This document shows, in pieces, positions 26,803-34,128 of a stretch of 64,000 nt of DNA; the first letter of the stretch is position 1, and each line of letters opens with the position of its first letter. Source of the stretch: Bacillota bacterium (GTDB taxonomy: Bacteria; Bacillota; Clostridia; Acetivibrionales; DSM-1351); the NCBI GenBank assembly GCA_023400235.1, contig JAEXFI010000009.1, forward strand, positions 44,740 to 108,739, read 5' to 3'. The position numbers and the translations under genes are program-made. Below the pieces are notes generated by a model. The model made no database searches and was not told the DNA's origin. It was given only the letters and a program-made list of their open reading frames with translations.

Positions 26803-27012
26803 TTAGTGACTGCAGCAGCCACCGCATACATGTCTGTTTGGACATTCATCCTTTGATTTGGACTGGATTATATTAACGCTTTTAAATACGGTTTCCAACT
26901 GATTGCTGCCGCAAGCAGGGCAGTTTATCAGCTTGTTTTCCCTCTCGCTCATCTTGGCCATAATATTAAATTCATTGCCGCATTTAGGGCATTTAAGGTC
27001 ATAAAAAGGCAT
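26803..27012 (-). CDS. FmdB-type zinc ribbon protein
   Basis: A 69-residue protein starting at ATG 27012 (MPFYDLKCPKCG) with AAGGAG ahead; the longer frame upstream has no ribosome site. The two CxxC knuckles CPKCG and CPACG at residues 8-11 and 32-35 form the FmdB-like zinc ribbon, and extra Cys/His at the tail (CPNRHVCGGCCSH) could bind another metal. Role of the family is regulatory or unknown. Transcribed against the GerMN gene and divergent from ku. Confidence 0.8.
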   Translation of the reverse strand: MPFYDLKCPKCGNEFNIMAKMSERENKLINCPACGSNQLETVFKSVNIIQSKSKDECPNRHVCGGCCSH

Positions 27013-27272
27013 TTCACATATCTCCTTCCGGTTGCTTTCAAAAAAATTCATGTTGTTTGTACAGTTCCATAACGTCAGAAGCGCACAGCTTTTAACGCTT
27101 AAAAACCACTAGCGCAATTATAGCATATTTAACAGGAAGCAGTAAATAATACTGGTATTCAATGTGTATAATTAAGTTTTTTATACGAAAAATATCGGTA
27201 AAGGAAAACACGAAATTCAAAATAAGACAAGACTATTTGCTTATTCTGGCGGGTAAGGGCAGAGGAGGATTT

Positions 27273-28172
27273 ATGCATACGGTATGGAAGGGTTCTATCA
27301 GCTTCGGACTTGTAAATATTCCAGTAAAAATGTTTACTGCCACCGAAGACAAGGATATAAGATTCAAATATATTCATAAGGAGTGCCATACTCCTGTAAA
27401 GTACAAAAAAACCTGTCCGGCGTGTAACAAGGATGTTGGCCCTGAGGATATCGTCAGGGGCTATGAGTATGAACCCGGCAGATTTGTGATTATGACTGAA
27501 GAGGATTTTCAAGACATTGAGATAAAAAGTGAAAAGACAGTAGAAATAATGGATTTTGTGAGTTTGGAGGAAATAGATCCCATATACTTTGATAAGACAT
27601 ATTTTTTAGGCCCACAGGAAACAGGAGGCAAGGCCTATACCCTATTAAGGGAAGCCCTGGGCAGTAAAAAGAGAATTGCTGTAGCCAAAATTACCATCAG
27701 AGACAGGGAGTCACTTGCTGTAATAAGGGTTTATAATAATGTCCTGATTCTGGAAACAATCTTTTACCCGGATGAAGTAAGGGACTCCAAGCAGGTTCCC
27801 GGCGTGCCGGAAGGTCTCCAGACGACTAAGGCTGAACTGGACATGGCGGCACAGTTGATTGATAATCTCACAACTGAATTCAGCCCTCAAAAATATAGTG
27901 ATACTTATAGGGAGCGGCTGCTGGAAAAAATCAATGCCAAGGTGGAAGGCAAGGAATTTGTGGTGAAAAAGGAAACTGACAAGGATAACATCGTCAGTTT
28001 GATGGAAGCGCTGAAACAGAGTATACAGATGTCTCAAAGCGAAGGTAAAACCACCGGCAAAGCAAATAAGAAGGAGAATTCCAGTATAAGAGCAGTAGTC
28101 GGGGAGGAAAAAGAGGATGAGAAGAAGAATGGCAAGAAAACCCGAAAAGCCAAGGAGCCTGTACAGCCATGA
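27273..28172 (+). CDS. ku: Ku DNA end-binding protein (NHEJ)
   Basis: A 299-residue homodimeric ring protein that binds DNA double-strand ends and recruits the NHEJ ligase. Start ATG 27273 (MHTVWKGSISFGLVNIPVK) after AGAGGAGG; the upstream 37 codons are not part of the family. The bridge and pillar region includes FKYIHKECHTPVKYKKTCPACN and GYEYEPGRFVIMTEEDF. After residue 255 a Lys/Glu-rich tail typical of bacterial Ku follows. First gene of a three-gene NHEJ operon; its stop overlaps the ligase start by four bases. Confidence 0.95.
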   Translation: MHTVWKGSISFGLVNIPVKMFTATEDKDIRFKYIHKECHTPVKYKKTCPACNKDVGPEDIVRGYEYEPGRFVIMTEEDFQDIEIKSEKTVEIMDFVSLEEIDPIYFDKTYFLGPQETGGKAYTLLREALGSKKRIAVAKITIRDRESLAVIRVYNNVLILETIFYPDEVRDSKQVPGVPEGLQTTKAELDMAAQLIDNLTTEFSPQKYSDTYRERLLEKINAKVEGKEFVVKKETDKDNIVSLMEALKQSIQMSQSEGKTTGKANKKENSSIRAVVGEEKEDEKKNGKKTRKAKEPVQP

Positions 28173-29143
28173 GCCTGATAATTCCCATGGAGCCGGTGGT
28201 TTCCAGTGAAATAAAGCAGGGACAGGGGTTCATCCATGAAATAAAGTGGGATGGCATACGGGGAATCACATATGTAAAGGGCGGAAGCCTGCGTATCTTC
28301 ACGAAAAAGGGAAATGAAAGGACGGAATTCTATCCCGAATTGAAACAGCTCGAAGCCTTACTGGGTAAGCAGAATGCGGTGCTGGACGGTGAGCTGGTGG
28401 TGCTGGACGAAAGTGGACAACCCCGCTTCCACAATATCCTTGTGAGAGAAACCGTTAAAAACAGAAAAAACCTTCAGCATTATTTAAAAAACTATCCGGT
28501 CAGATATGTAATATTTGATATTCTCATGCTGGAAGACAAAATGCTTGTGCAAATACCCCTTTGCGAAAGAAAACAAATTCTTGAAAGGGATATAGCTCCC
28601 AAGCTGCAAGGAAGTGATTCCCTTTTTATTTCACAGGGTTTTGATAATGGTGCTGAGTTGTATGAAAACATGAAACTGAGGAACATGGAGGGAATTGTTT
28701 CAAAGAGGTCCCAAAGCTTTTACCTGCCGGGAAAGAAGCATAACGAATGGTTCAAGACCAAATTTACGAAAAAAATGCTGTGTGTTATAGGAGGGGTTTT
28801 ATGGAAGGAGCAGCTTCCAAATTCACTGGTAATGGGAATCAGGGAAGAGGCGGGCTCCGGGCTTGTATATATGGGCAAGGCTTCACTTGGCCTGAAGGGC
28901 TCTGACATGCTTCTCCTGAAAAATTTCAAAAGCAGGCTTGTGCAGAAGGACAGCCCTTTTACCCCTGACAGCATCAGAGACATGGACTGCCGAGGCTGTG
29001 AGCTGACCTGGGTTTCTCCCGCCATGACCTGCTGGGTGGGCTTTCTGGAACTGTCCAATGACGGTCATTTCAGACATCCGAAAATACTGGGTTTTACAAA
29101 TATATCTCCTGACAGGGCGGACGGAAAGGTGTTGACAGAATAA
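28169..29143 (+). CDS. ligD: ATP-dependent DNA ligase, LigD ligase-domain protein
   Basis: A 324-residue ligase that seals ends bound by Ku. Motif I is EIKWDGIRG with the adenylated Lys26. Further nucleotidyltransferase motifs: LDGELVVLD, FDILML, EGIVSKR and WFKTKFTKK. The C-terminal OB domain spans about 205-315. It is the ligase part only; the polymerase is a separate gene just downstream, and no phosphoesterase domain is present here. Translationally coupled on both sides (ATGA with ku, overlapping A with the polymerase). Confidence 0.92.
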   Translation: MSLIIPMEPVVSSEIKQGQGFIHEIKWDGIRGITYVKGGSLRIFTKKGNERTEFYPELKQLEALLGKQNAVLDGELVVLDESGQPRFHNILVRETVKNRKNLQHYLKNYPVRYVIFDILMLEDKMLVQIPLCERKQILERDIAPKLQGSDSLFISQGFDNGAELYENMKLRNMEGIVSKRSQSFYLPGKKHNEWFKTKFTKKMLCVIGGVLWKEQLPNSLVMGIREEAGSGLVYMGKASLGLKGSDMLLLKNFKSRLVQKDSPFTPDSIRDMDCRGCELTWVSPAMTCWVGFLELSNDGHFRHPKILGFTNISPDRADGKVLTE

Positions 29144-30045
29144 TGGAAACGGTTCTTGATATAAAGGTTGAAATTGAAAATAGGATAATAAATGTTAAAA
29201 ATCCGGATAAGGTGTTTTGGCCGGAAGCAAACATTACCAAGCTGGAATTTATAAAGACCATGACAAAGCTTGCTCCGTTTATCACCAGGTATTCTGGAAA
29301 CAGGCTGCTGACTTCCATACGTTATCCCCATGGCATAGGCGATAAAAGTTTCTTTCAAAAGGAAAAGCCCTCCAATACACCTGAGTGGGTTAAAACCGTC
29401 CCCTTCAACCAGAAGAACTACATTGTTCTGAACTCGGCGGCAACTTTGGTGTGGCTATGTACTCAGGCAGCGCTTGAGCTTCACACCGGCTTTAACGCTT
29501 ATGAAAAGCCTCACAATCCGGACTGTCTGGTCTTTGATCTTGATCCTGACGAGGGAAATACCTTTGATGAAGTGGCAGAAATAGCCGACCGCATACATGA
29601 AACGCTCATAGCCCTTGATATCCAAGGATTTATAAAAACATCGGGAGCAACAGGCCTCCAGATATTCATTCCCACTGGTGAAAAATATGACTACGATACC
29701 GCCAGAGCACTGAATGAATTTTTTGCAGGCTATTTTGTCCATAAATTGGGCAGGAACCTCACTGTGGAGAGGCTGAAAAAGAAGCGGGAAGGAAAAATAT
29801 ATTTTGACTGGCTTCAGATGTGGCACGGGAAAAGCATGATTGCTGCATATTCCGCCAGGGCTGTAAAAAGTGCCGCAGTTTCTGCACCAATAGAATGGGG
29901 AGAATTGGGCAATATTCGTCCTGATATGTTTACCCTCAAAAATATCACTGCACGCCTTGAACAGAAGGGAGATCTTTTCGAACCCATGCTGCGGTGCCAT
30001 AACAGCCATCAGCTTGACCAGGTACTAAAGCAATTAAAGAAATGA
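29143..30045 (+). CDS. LigD-type primase-polymerase (NHEJ polymerase domain)
   Basis: A 300-residue stand-alone polymerase domain that fills gaps and adds nucleotides, often ribonucleotides, at breaks. Seen: VKNPDKVFWPEANITKLEF at the N-terminus, the catalytic DLDPDEG, the SGATGLQIFIP phosphate-binding stretch and YSARAVKSAAVSAPIEW. Length equals the polymerase domain of the fused LigD of other bacteria. It shares one base with the ligase stop. With ku and the ligase it forms a complete core NHEJ set, except a separate 3'-phosphoesterase. Confidence 0.92.
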   Translation: METVLDIKVEIENRIINVKNPDKVFWPEANITKLEFIKTMTKLAPFITRYSGNRLLTSIRYPHGIGDKSFFQKEKPSNTPEWVKTVPFNQKNYIVLNSAATLVWLCTQAALELHTGFNAYEKPHNPDCLVFDLDPDEGNTFDEVAEIADRIHETLIALDIQGFIKTSGATGLQIFIPTGEKYDYDTARALNEFFAGYFVHKLGRNLTVERLKKKREGKIYFDWLQMWHGKSMIAAYSARAVKSAAVSAPIEWGELGNIRPDMFTLKNITARLEQKGDLFEPMLRCHNSHQLDQVLKQLKK

Positions 30046-30220
30046 CAGGTTGCTTTATGGGGTGATTTTGTATACAATAGTGTCATCCAATTGTAAAGGA
30101 ATATTATGCTAAAAATTAAGGAAATGTTAATTAATTGCATGGCAATTGATTATACAATAAGTTAAAGCTTACGCAAAAAACAAAAAAGCACTCAAATCAA
30201 AACAGCAGGAGGATATTATT

Positions 30221-31234
30221 ATGTCAGTATTAGTTACCGGAGGCGCCGGTTACATAGGGACCCATACGTGCGTGGAACTGCTTTTGGCAGGTTATGAGGT
30301 CGTCATTGTTGATAATCTTAGCAACAGTAAGGAAACTGCCGTTGAAAGGGTCAGAAAGATAAGCGGCAGAGATGTCAGGTTTTATAAAATAGATCTGCTT
30401 GATAAAGCTGCTTTGGAAAATGTTTTTATTAACGAAAATATAGAGTATGTAATACATTTTGCAGGTTTGAAGGCAGTAGGAGAATCAGTTTCAATTCCTT
30501 TGAAATACTATCACAATAATTTGACCGGAACATTTATTCTGTGTGAACTCATGCAGAAGTACCAGGTTAAGAATCTGGTTTTCAGTTCATCTGCAACAGT
30601 TTATGGGGACCCTCACAGCGTTCCGATTTCTGAGGATTTCCCCCTATCAGCAACAAATCCTTATGGGAAAACAAAGCTGATGATTGAAGATATACTAAAG
30701 GATTTGCATTATTCAGATAACACTTGGAATATTGCCCTGTTGAGATATTTCAATCCTATAGGGGCTCACCCCAGCGGGATAATAGGTGAAGATCCCAATG
30801 GAATCCCCAACAATCTCGTGCCGTATATATCCCAGGTGGCAGTGGGAAAACATAAGGAAGTCAGGGTTTTCGGCAACGATTATGACACCCCCGACGGGAC
30901 AGGAGTCAGAGATTATATACATGTTGTAGACCTTGCAAAGGGACATGTGAAGGCTTTGGAAAAGCTAAAGAAGGAACATGTGGGAATAAGACCGTACAAT
31001 CTTGGGACAGGCAAGGGCTATAGCGTATTTGACATGATCAAGGCTTATTCAAAAGCCTGTGGAAAGGATTTACCCTATACGCTGATGGAAAGAAGACCAG
31101 GAGATATTGCGGCCTGCTATGCAGAAACCCGCAGAGCCCAGGAGGAACTGGGTTGGGCAGCGGAAAAGGGAATAGATGAAATGTGCAGCGACTCGTGGAG
31201 ATGGCAGTCACAAAATCCTGAAGGCTATAAATAG
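30221..31234 (+). CDS. galE: UDP-glucose 4-epimerase
   Basis: A 337-residue NAD-dependent epimerase interconverting UDP-glucose and UDP-galactose. Short-chain dehydrogenase hallmarks: TGGAGYIGTHT at residues 6-16, VDNLSNS, FSSSATVYG with catalytic Ser/Thr, and the Tyr-Lys pair in YGKTK. RDYIHVVDLAKGH and RRPGDIAACYA are GalE-specific. Length normal. AGGAGG ahead of ATG. A sugar nucleotidyltransferase follows, so the pair may supply sugar nucleotides for wall polymers. Confidence 0.95.
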   Translation: MSVLVTGGAGYIGTHTCVELLLAGYEVVIVDNLSNSKETAVERVRKISGRDVRFYKIDLLDKAALENVFINENIEYVIHFAGLKAVGESVSIPLKYYHNNLTGTFILCELMQKYQVKNLVFSSSATVYGDPHSVPISEDFPLSATNPYGKTKLMIEDILKDLHYSDNTWNIALLRYFNPIGAHPSGIIGEDPNGIPNNLVPYISQVAVGKHKEVRVFGNDYDTPDGTGVRDYIHVVDLAKGHVKALEKLKKEHVGIRPYNLGTGKGYSVFDMIKAYSKACGKDLPYTLMERRPGDIAACYAETRRAQEELGWAAEKGIDEMCSDSWRWQSQNPEGYK

Positions 31235-31270
31235 ACAAATAACCCTCCGATAGGGTTACAATAAAAAATT

Positions 31271-31298
31271 GCCTGTCATATGAGCACATATGACAGGC
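31271..31298. terminator. Hairpin after galE
   Basis: GCCTGTCATATG pairs perfectly with CATATGACAGGC across AGCA. The T-run lies on the minus-strand side, so on the plus strand it is a strong hairpin without clear U-tract. Confidence 0.5.
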
Positions 31299-31361
31299 GC
31301 TTGCATGTTAAAAAAGAACTTTTCTTGTTAAGGGAGACATGAGGTTAAAAATAAATCCTGA

Positions 31362-31438
31362 ACAGTTAAAAATGTGGCACCGATTCCATGCCATTACTTT
31401 CGTGGAGTTTTGTGCCGGGTGGAGGCGTGAAAATATCT
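31362..31438 (+). repeat. Repeated 5'-leader module 1, copy B (nucleotidyltransferase)
   Basis: Most diverged intact copy. AAAAATGTGGCACCGATTCC, then ATGCC, CTTTCGTGGAG, TTTTGTGCC, GGGTGGAGGCGTGAAAATAT. The near pairing partner is CGTGG instead of CATGG and the distal is GGCGTG instead of GGCATG; both keep pairing with CCATG through a T-G wobble. Total length from GTGG to the start is 65, out of frame with the gene, showing that the module is not coding. Confidence 0.8.
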
Positions 31439-32362
31439 ATGAATAACAAGGCTACTTTAGTAATAATGGCTGCCGGAATGGGAAGCAGGTACGGTGGGCT
31501 CAAGCAGATTGATCCTGTGGGACCCAACGGTGAAATAATAATGGAGTATTCTATTTATGATGCCATTCAGGCAGGTTTCGGCAAAGTGGTATTCATTATA
31601 AAAAAGGAAATAGAAGAGACCTTCCGGGAAGTTGTGGGAAAGAAGATTGAAGGCCTGGTTGACGTGGAATACGTCTATCAGAGCATTGATAATTTACCCA
31701 TAGGATTTAGCGTACCCGAAGGCAGGGTTAAGCCCTGGGGTACGGGACACGCCGTACTCAGTGCCAGAGAAGCTGTAAAAACTCCGTTTGCAGTTATTAA
31801 TGCAGATGATTTTTATGGGTCCGAAACCTATAGACTCTTGTATGACTTTCTTTCAGGCAATCAGGAGAGTTCAGGAAAACATAAATACTGCATGGTAGGT
31901 TTTATTCTGGAAAATACCTTGACTGAAAACGGACATGTTGCAAGGGGCGTATGCAAGGTGGACCCTGCCGGCAATCTTGTTGACATAAATGAGAGAACTA
32001 AAATAATGAATTTCGGCCAACAGACCAAGTACACCGAGGACGACCAGAACTGGATTGTCATACCAAAGGGAAACATTGTCTCAATGAATACCTGGGGTTT
32101 TAAGCCAAGTCTTTTCAGCGAGCTGGAGGAGCAGTTCCCTATATTCCTTAAAAACAGCAGGGATAATATCCAAAAAGCAGAGTTTTTTCTTCCCACTGTG
32201 GTGGATAATATGATTAAAACAGGAAGAGCTGATGTGAAGGTACTTTCAACAAATGACAGATGGTATGGTGTTACCTATCAGGAGGATAAGCCTGTGGTGC
32301 GTAAATCCATAGGTGATATGGTGCTGGACGGCAAATACCCTGCCAGTCTGTGGCAGCGTTGA
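31439..32362 (+). CDS. Sugar-phosphate nucleotidyltransferase
   Basis: A 307-residue NTP_transferase enzyme activating a sugar phosphate. Start ATG 31439 at the end of the leader module. Nucleotide-binding motif LVIMAAGMGSRYGGLKQ, substrate region VKPWGTGHAVLSA and metal-binding NADDFYG are visible; a later DRWYGVTYQEDK stretch is characteristic of this subgroup. It differs from ordinary GalU (different spacing, no GalU signature), so the sugar is uncertain. GalE upstream is suggestive of glucose or galactose. Confidence 0.82.
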   Translation: MNNKATLVIMAAGMGSRYGGLKQIDPVGPNGEIIMEYSIYDAIQAGFGKVVFIIKKEIEETFREVVGKKIEGLVDVEYVYQSIDNLPIGFSVPEGRVKPWGTGHAVLSAREAVKTPFAVINADDFYGSETYRLLYDFLSGNQESSGKHKYCMVGFILENTLTENGHVARGVCKVDPAGNLVDINERTKIMNFGQQTKYTEDDQNWIVIPKGNIVSMNTWGFKPSLFSELEEQFPIFLKNSRDNIQKAEFFLPTVVDNMIKTGRADVKVLSTNDRWYGVTYQEDKPVVRKSIGDMVLDGKYPASLWQR

Positions 32363-32430
32363 AATAGGCCGCGGAAAGCATTGCCGGCTCACTTGACTTT
32401 TATATGACAGACCTCCACAAAAAATAAATA

Positions 32431-32459
32431 TTGAATAATGGTAGTGTATGTAATATAAT
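32431..32459 (+). promoter_or_regulatory. Sigma-A promoter of zinc-ribbon gene
   Basis: TTGAAT at 32431 and TATAAT at 32454 with a 17-base spacer. Thirty-nine bases ahead of the zinc-ribbon start. Confidence 0.65.
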
Positions 32460-32498
32460 GTAAAATATTAAAATACCTGTTAAGTGAGGGGCGATACA

Positions 32499-32765
32499 AT
32501 GTATAATGACAAAACCTTGGTTTGCAAGGAATGTGGCGAGGAATTTATTTTTTCAGCCGGAGAGCAGGAATTTTACGCTGAAAAGGGATTCCAAAATGAG
32601 CCTACAAGATGTAAGTCTTGTAGAGGAAAAAGAGATCATTCAGCGAAAAAAGAGCTGTATGATGCGGTGTGCGCCGAGTGCGGCCAGCCCACAAGGGTTC
32701 CTTTCAAACCACATCTGGACAAACCTGTTTTCTGTAGCAAGTGTTATTCCAGCAAAAAAAATTAA
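32499..32765 (+). CDS. Small double zinc-ribbon protein
   Basis: An 88-residue protein starting ATG 32499 (MYNDKTLVC) with GAGGGG ahead. Two treble Cys sets: CKECG with CKSC (residues 9-45), and CAECG with CSKC (residues 60-84). The family (probable zinc-ribbon, zf-trcl plus CxxC_CxxC) is small and functionally unknown; often taken as a nucleic-acid-binding or stress protein. It has its own promoter and no clear operon partner. The remaining 655-base gap downstream is non-coding. Confidence 0.8.
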   Translation: MYNDKTLVCKECGEEFIFSAGEQEFYAEKGFQNEPTRCKSCRGKRDHSAKKELYDAVCAECGQPTRVPFKPHLDKPVFCSKCYSSKKN

Positions 32766-32849
32766 TAGATTATAAAACCAAAGCATATATTTTGGTGGGC
32801 TGGCATTTACATGGTCAACCTGCTTTTTTTATTCATCAGGTAAAAGGCC

Positions 32850-32940
32850 GAAAGAAAATTTGAAATATATAAAAATGTAGCACCGATTCCATGCCATAGC
32901 TTTCATGGGGTTTCGTGCAATATGGGGCATGGAAATAATT
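32850..32940 (+). repeat. Repeated 5'-leader module 1, copy C (orphan)
   Basis: GAAAGAAAATTTGAAATATA, AAAAATGTAGCACCGATTCC, ATGCC, GCTTTCATGGGG, TTTCGTGC, TATGGGGCATGGAAATAATT and ATG. All landmarks are kept except GTGGCACC (TAGCACC here) and GGGAGG (GGGG here). The ATG at 32941 opens only 20 codons (MVETFDFWVNTCFKAFYFKF) before a stop, so no ordinary gene follows. Confidence 0.75.
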
Positions 32941-32989
32941 ATGGTTGAAACCTTCGACTTTTGGGTAAATACATGCTTTAAAGCATTTT

Positions 32990-33120
32990 ACTTTAAGTTT
33001 TAGCGGTTGGTTTTTTTAAAAGGTTTGTACAGGAGGCTAAGCCTCAAACAAAGCCATCGGCCATCAGCCGATAATAATTTGATTTTATGCAGATAATAGG
33101 GGGGGACTCAAAAAACGTAT
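32990..33120 (+). ncRNA. Candidate structured RNA upstream of hpf (raiA-like position)
   Basis: Non-coding region with dense self-complementarity: AGGAGGCTAAGCCTC (hairpin GAGGC/GCCTC), ATCGGCCATCAGCCGAT (ATCGG with CCGAT, including GGC/GCC), then GATAATAGGGGGGGACTC. A structured RNA called the raiA motif is known to lie upstream of ribosome hibernation genes in Firmicutes, and this position fits. I could not verify its consensus from memory, so the call rests on position and pairing. Confidence 0.3.
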
Positions 33121-33127
33121 TCAAAGG

Positions 33128-33203
33128 TAATCCACAGGTTAAATTCCTCATTACAGCAGTTATAAACAAGGTTATGCACATTATCCACAGAAAGCTATAC
33201 ACA
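33128..33203. promoter_or_regulatory. Cluster of DnaA-box-like 9-mers
   Basis: Within 76 bases and in one orientation: TAATCCACA at 33128, TTATAAACA at 33160, TTATGCACA at 33172, TTATCCACA at 33181 (perfect consensus) and CTATACACA at 33195. A very AT-rich stretch follows (33210-33340). This resembles a DnaA-binding cluster. Chromosomal origins usually adjoin dnaA, which is not here, so a regulatory or titration cluster is more likely. Confidence 0.55.
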
Positions 33204-33420
33204 AAACAGGTGTTTTGTTGAAAAAATGTGTAAAACTCTTTTGTGTTTTGTTAATACTTTAATTTATGGTATTAAAAAATTTCGTTCCTTTAAATAAGAA
33301 AATTCATATAATTTGAAGGATTTTGTTCACTTAATGTAGAAGTAACAAATTGTAACAAGTACCGCTATAGAAATTGCTCAAGGTTTGAAGCACACAAAAT
33401 TCAGAGAGGGGCTGTTATTT

Positions 33421-33951
33421 ATGAAAATAATTATTACAGGAAAAAATATTGATGTTACCGAAGGTCTTAAGGAGAGGGTAACTAAAAAAATAAACAAGCT
33501 CGACAAGTTCTTTACCGGAGAAACTGAAGCTCATGTTACCTTGAGCGTGCAGAGGAACAGGCAGATCGTGGAAGTGACTATACCTTTCAATGGAATAGTA
33601 CTAAGAGCAGAAGAATCAAATGAAGACATGTATTCCTCCATAGATAAGACTGTAGATCTTTTGGAAAGACAGATCAGAAAGAACAGAACCAGGTTGGAAA
33701 GAAGACTTCATGAAAATGATTTCAGATTTGACAATGTGAAGTTTGCTGATGAGGTTCCGGAGGAAAAAGAGTTCAGAATCGTAAGGTCCAAGAGATTTGC
33801 AGTAAAACCTATGGATGTTGAAGAAGCAGTTCTTCAGATGAATCTCCTGGGACATGAGTTCTTTATGTTCTATAATGCTGACACCAGACAGGTAAATGTG
33901 GTGTACAAGCGTAAGGACGGAAACTATGGCTTGATTGAGCCGGAATTCTAA
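33421..33951 (+). CDS. hpf: Ribosome hibernation promoting factor, long form
   Basis: A 176-residue protein that dimerises 70S ribosomes into inactive 100S particles. Start ATG 33421 (MKIIITGKNIDVTEGL) after GAGGGGC. N-terminal HPF domain residues 1-100, including ERVTKKINKLDKFF and HVTLSVQRNRQIVEVT. C-terminal long-form domain residues 115-176, with IVRSKRFAVKPMDVEEAVLQM and the terminal MFYNADTRQVNVVYKRKDGNYGLIEPEF (in parts). Length is typical of the single long HPF of Firmicutes. A terminator follows. Confidence 0.95.
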   Translation: MKIIITGKNIDVTEGLKERVTKKINKLDKFFTGETEAHVTLSVQRNRQIVEVTIPFNGIVLRAEESNEDMYSSIDKTVDLLERQIRKNRTRLERRLHENDFRFDNVKFADEVPEEKEFRIVRSKRFAVKPMDVEEAVLQMNLLGHEFFMFYNADTRQVNVVYKRKDGNYGLIEPEF

Positions 33952-33989
33952 CACCGGTTCTGTGCAGGCAGCCGGATATGTAAGCTGTT

Positions 33990-34034
33990 AAAGCTCCTCT
34001 TTTTAGTCGGTTTGGACGAAAAGAGGAGCTTTTT
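33990..34034 (+). terminator. Intrinsic terminator of hpf
   Basis: AAAGCTCCTCTTTT pairs with AAAAGAGGAGCTTT and is followed by T. Thirty-nine bases after the hpf stop. Confidence 0.85.
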
Positions 34035-34047
34035 AGGTTTGTGGCAA

Positions 34048-34077
34048 TTGACTTTTCCTCTTCTAAAGTAATATAAT
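34048..34077 (+). promoter_or_regulatory. Sigma-A promoter of the LtaS-like gene
   Basis: TTGACT at 34048 and TATAAT at 34072 with an 18-base spacer, 52 bases ahead of the coding start. Confidence 0.65.
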
Positions 34078-34128
34078 TACTACAAATTTGATTTTAAAAT
34101 AATGTGTTTTTGTGGGAGAAAATTCAAT

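Noticed and set aside
33128..33340. Chromosomal origin of replication
   Set aside because: DnaA boxes and AT-rich DNA are present, but dnaA, dnaN, recF or gyr genes are not nearby and the cluster is small. Kept only as a DnaA-site cluster.
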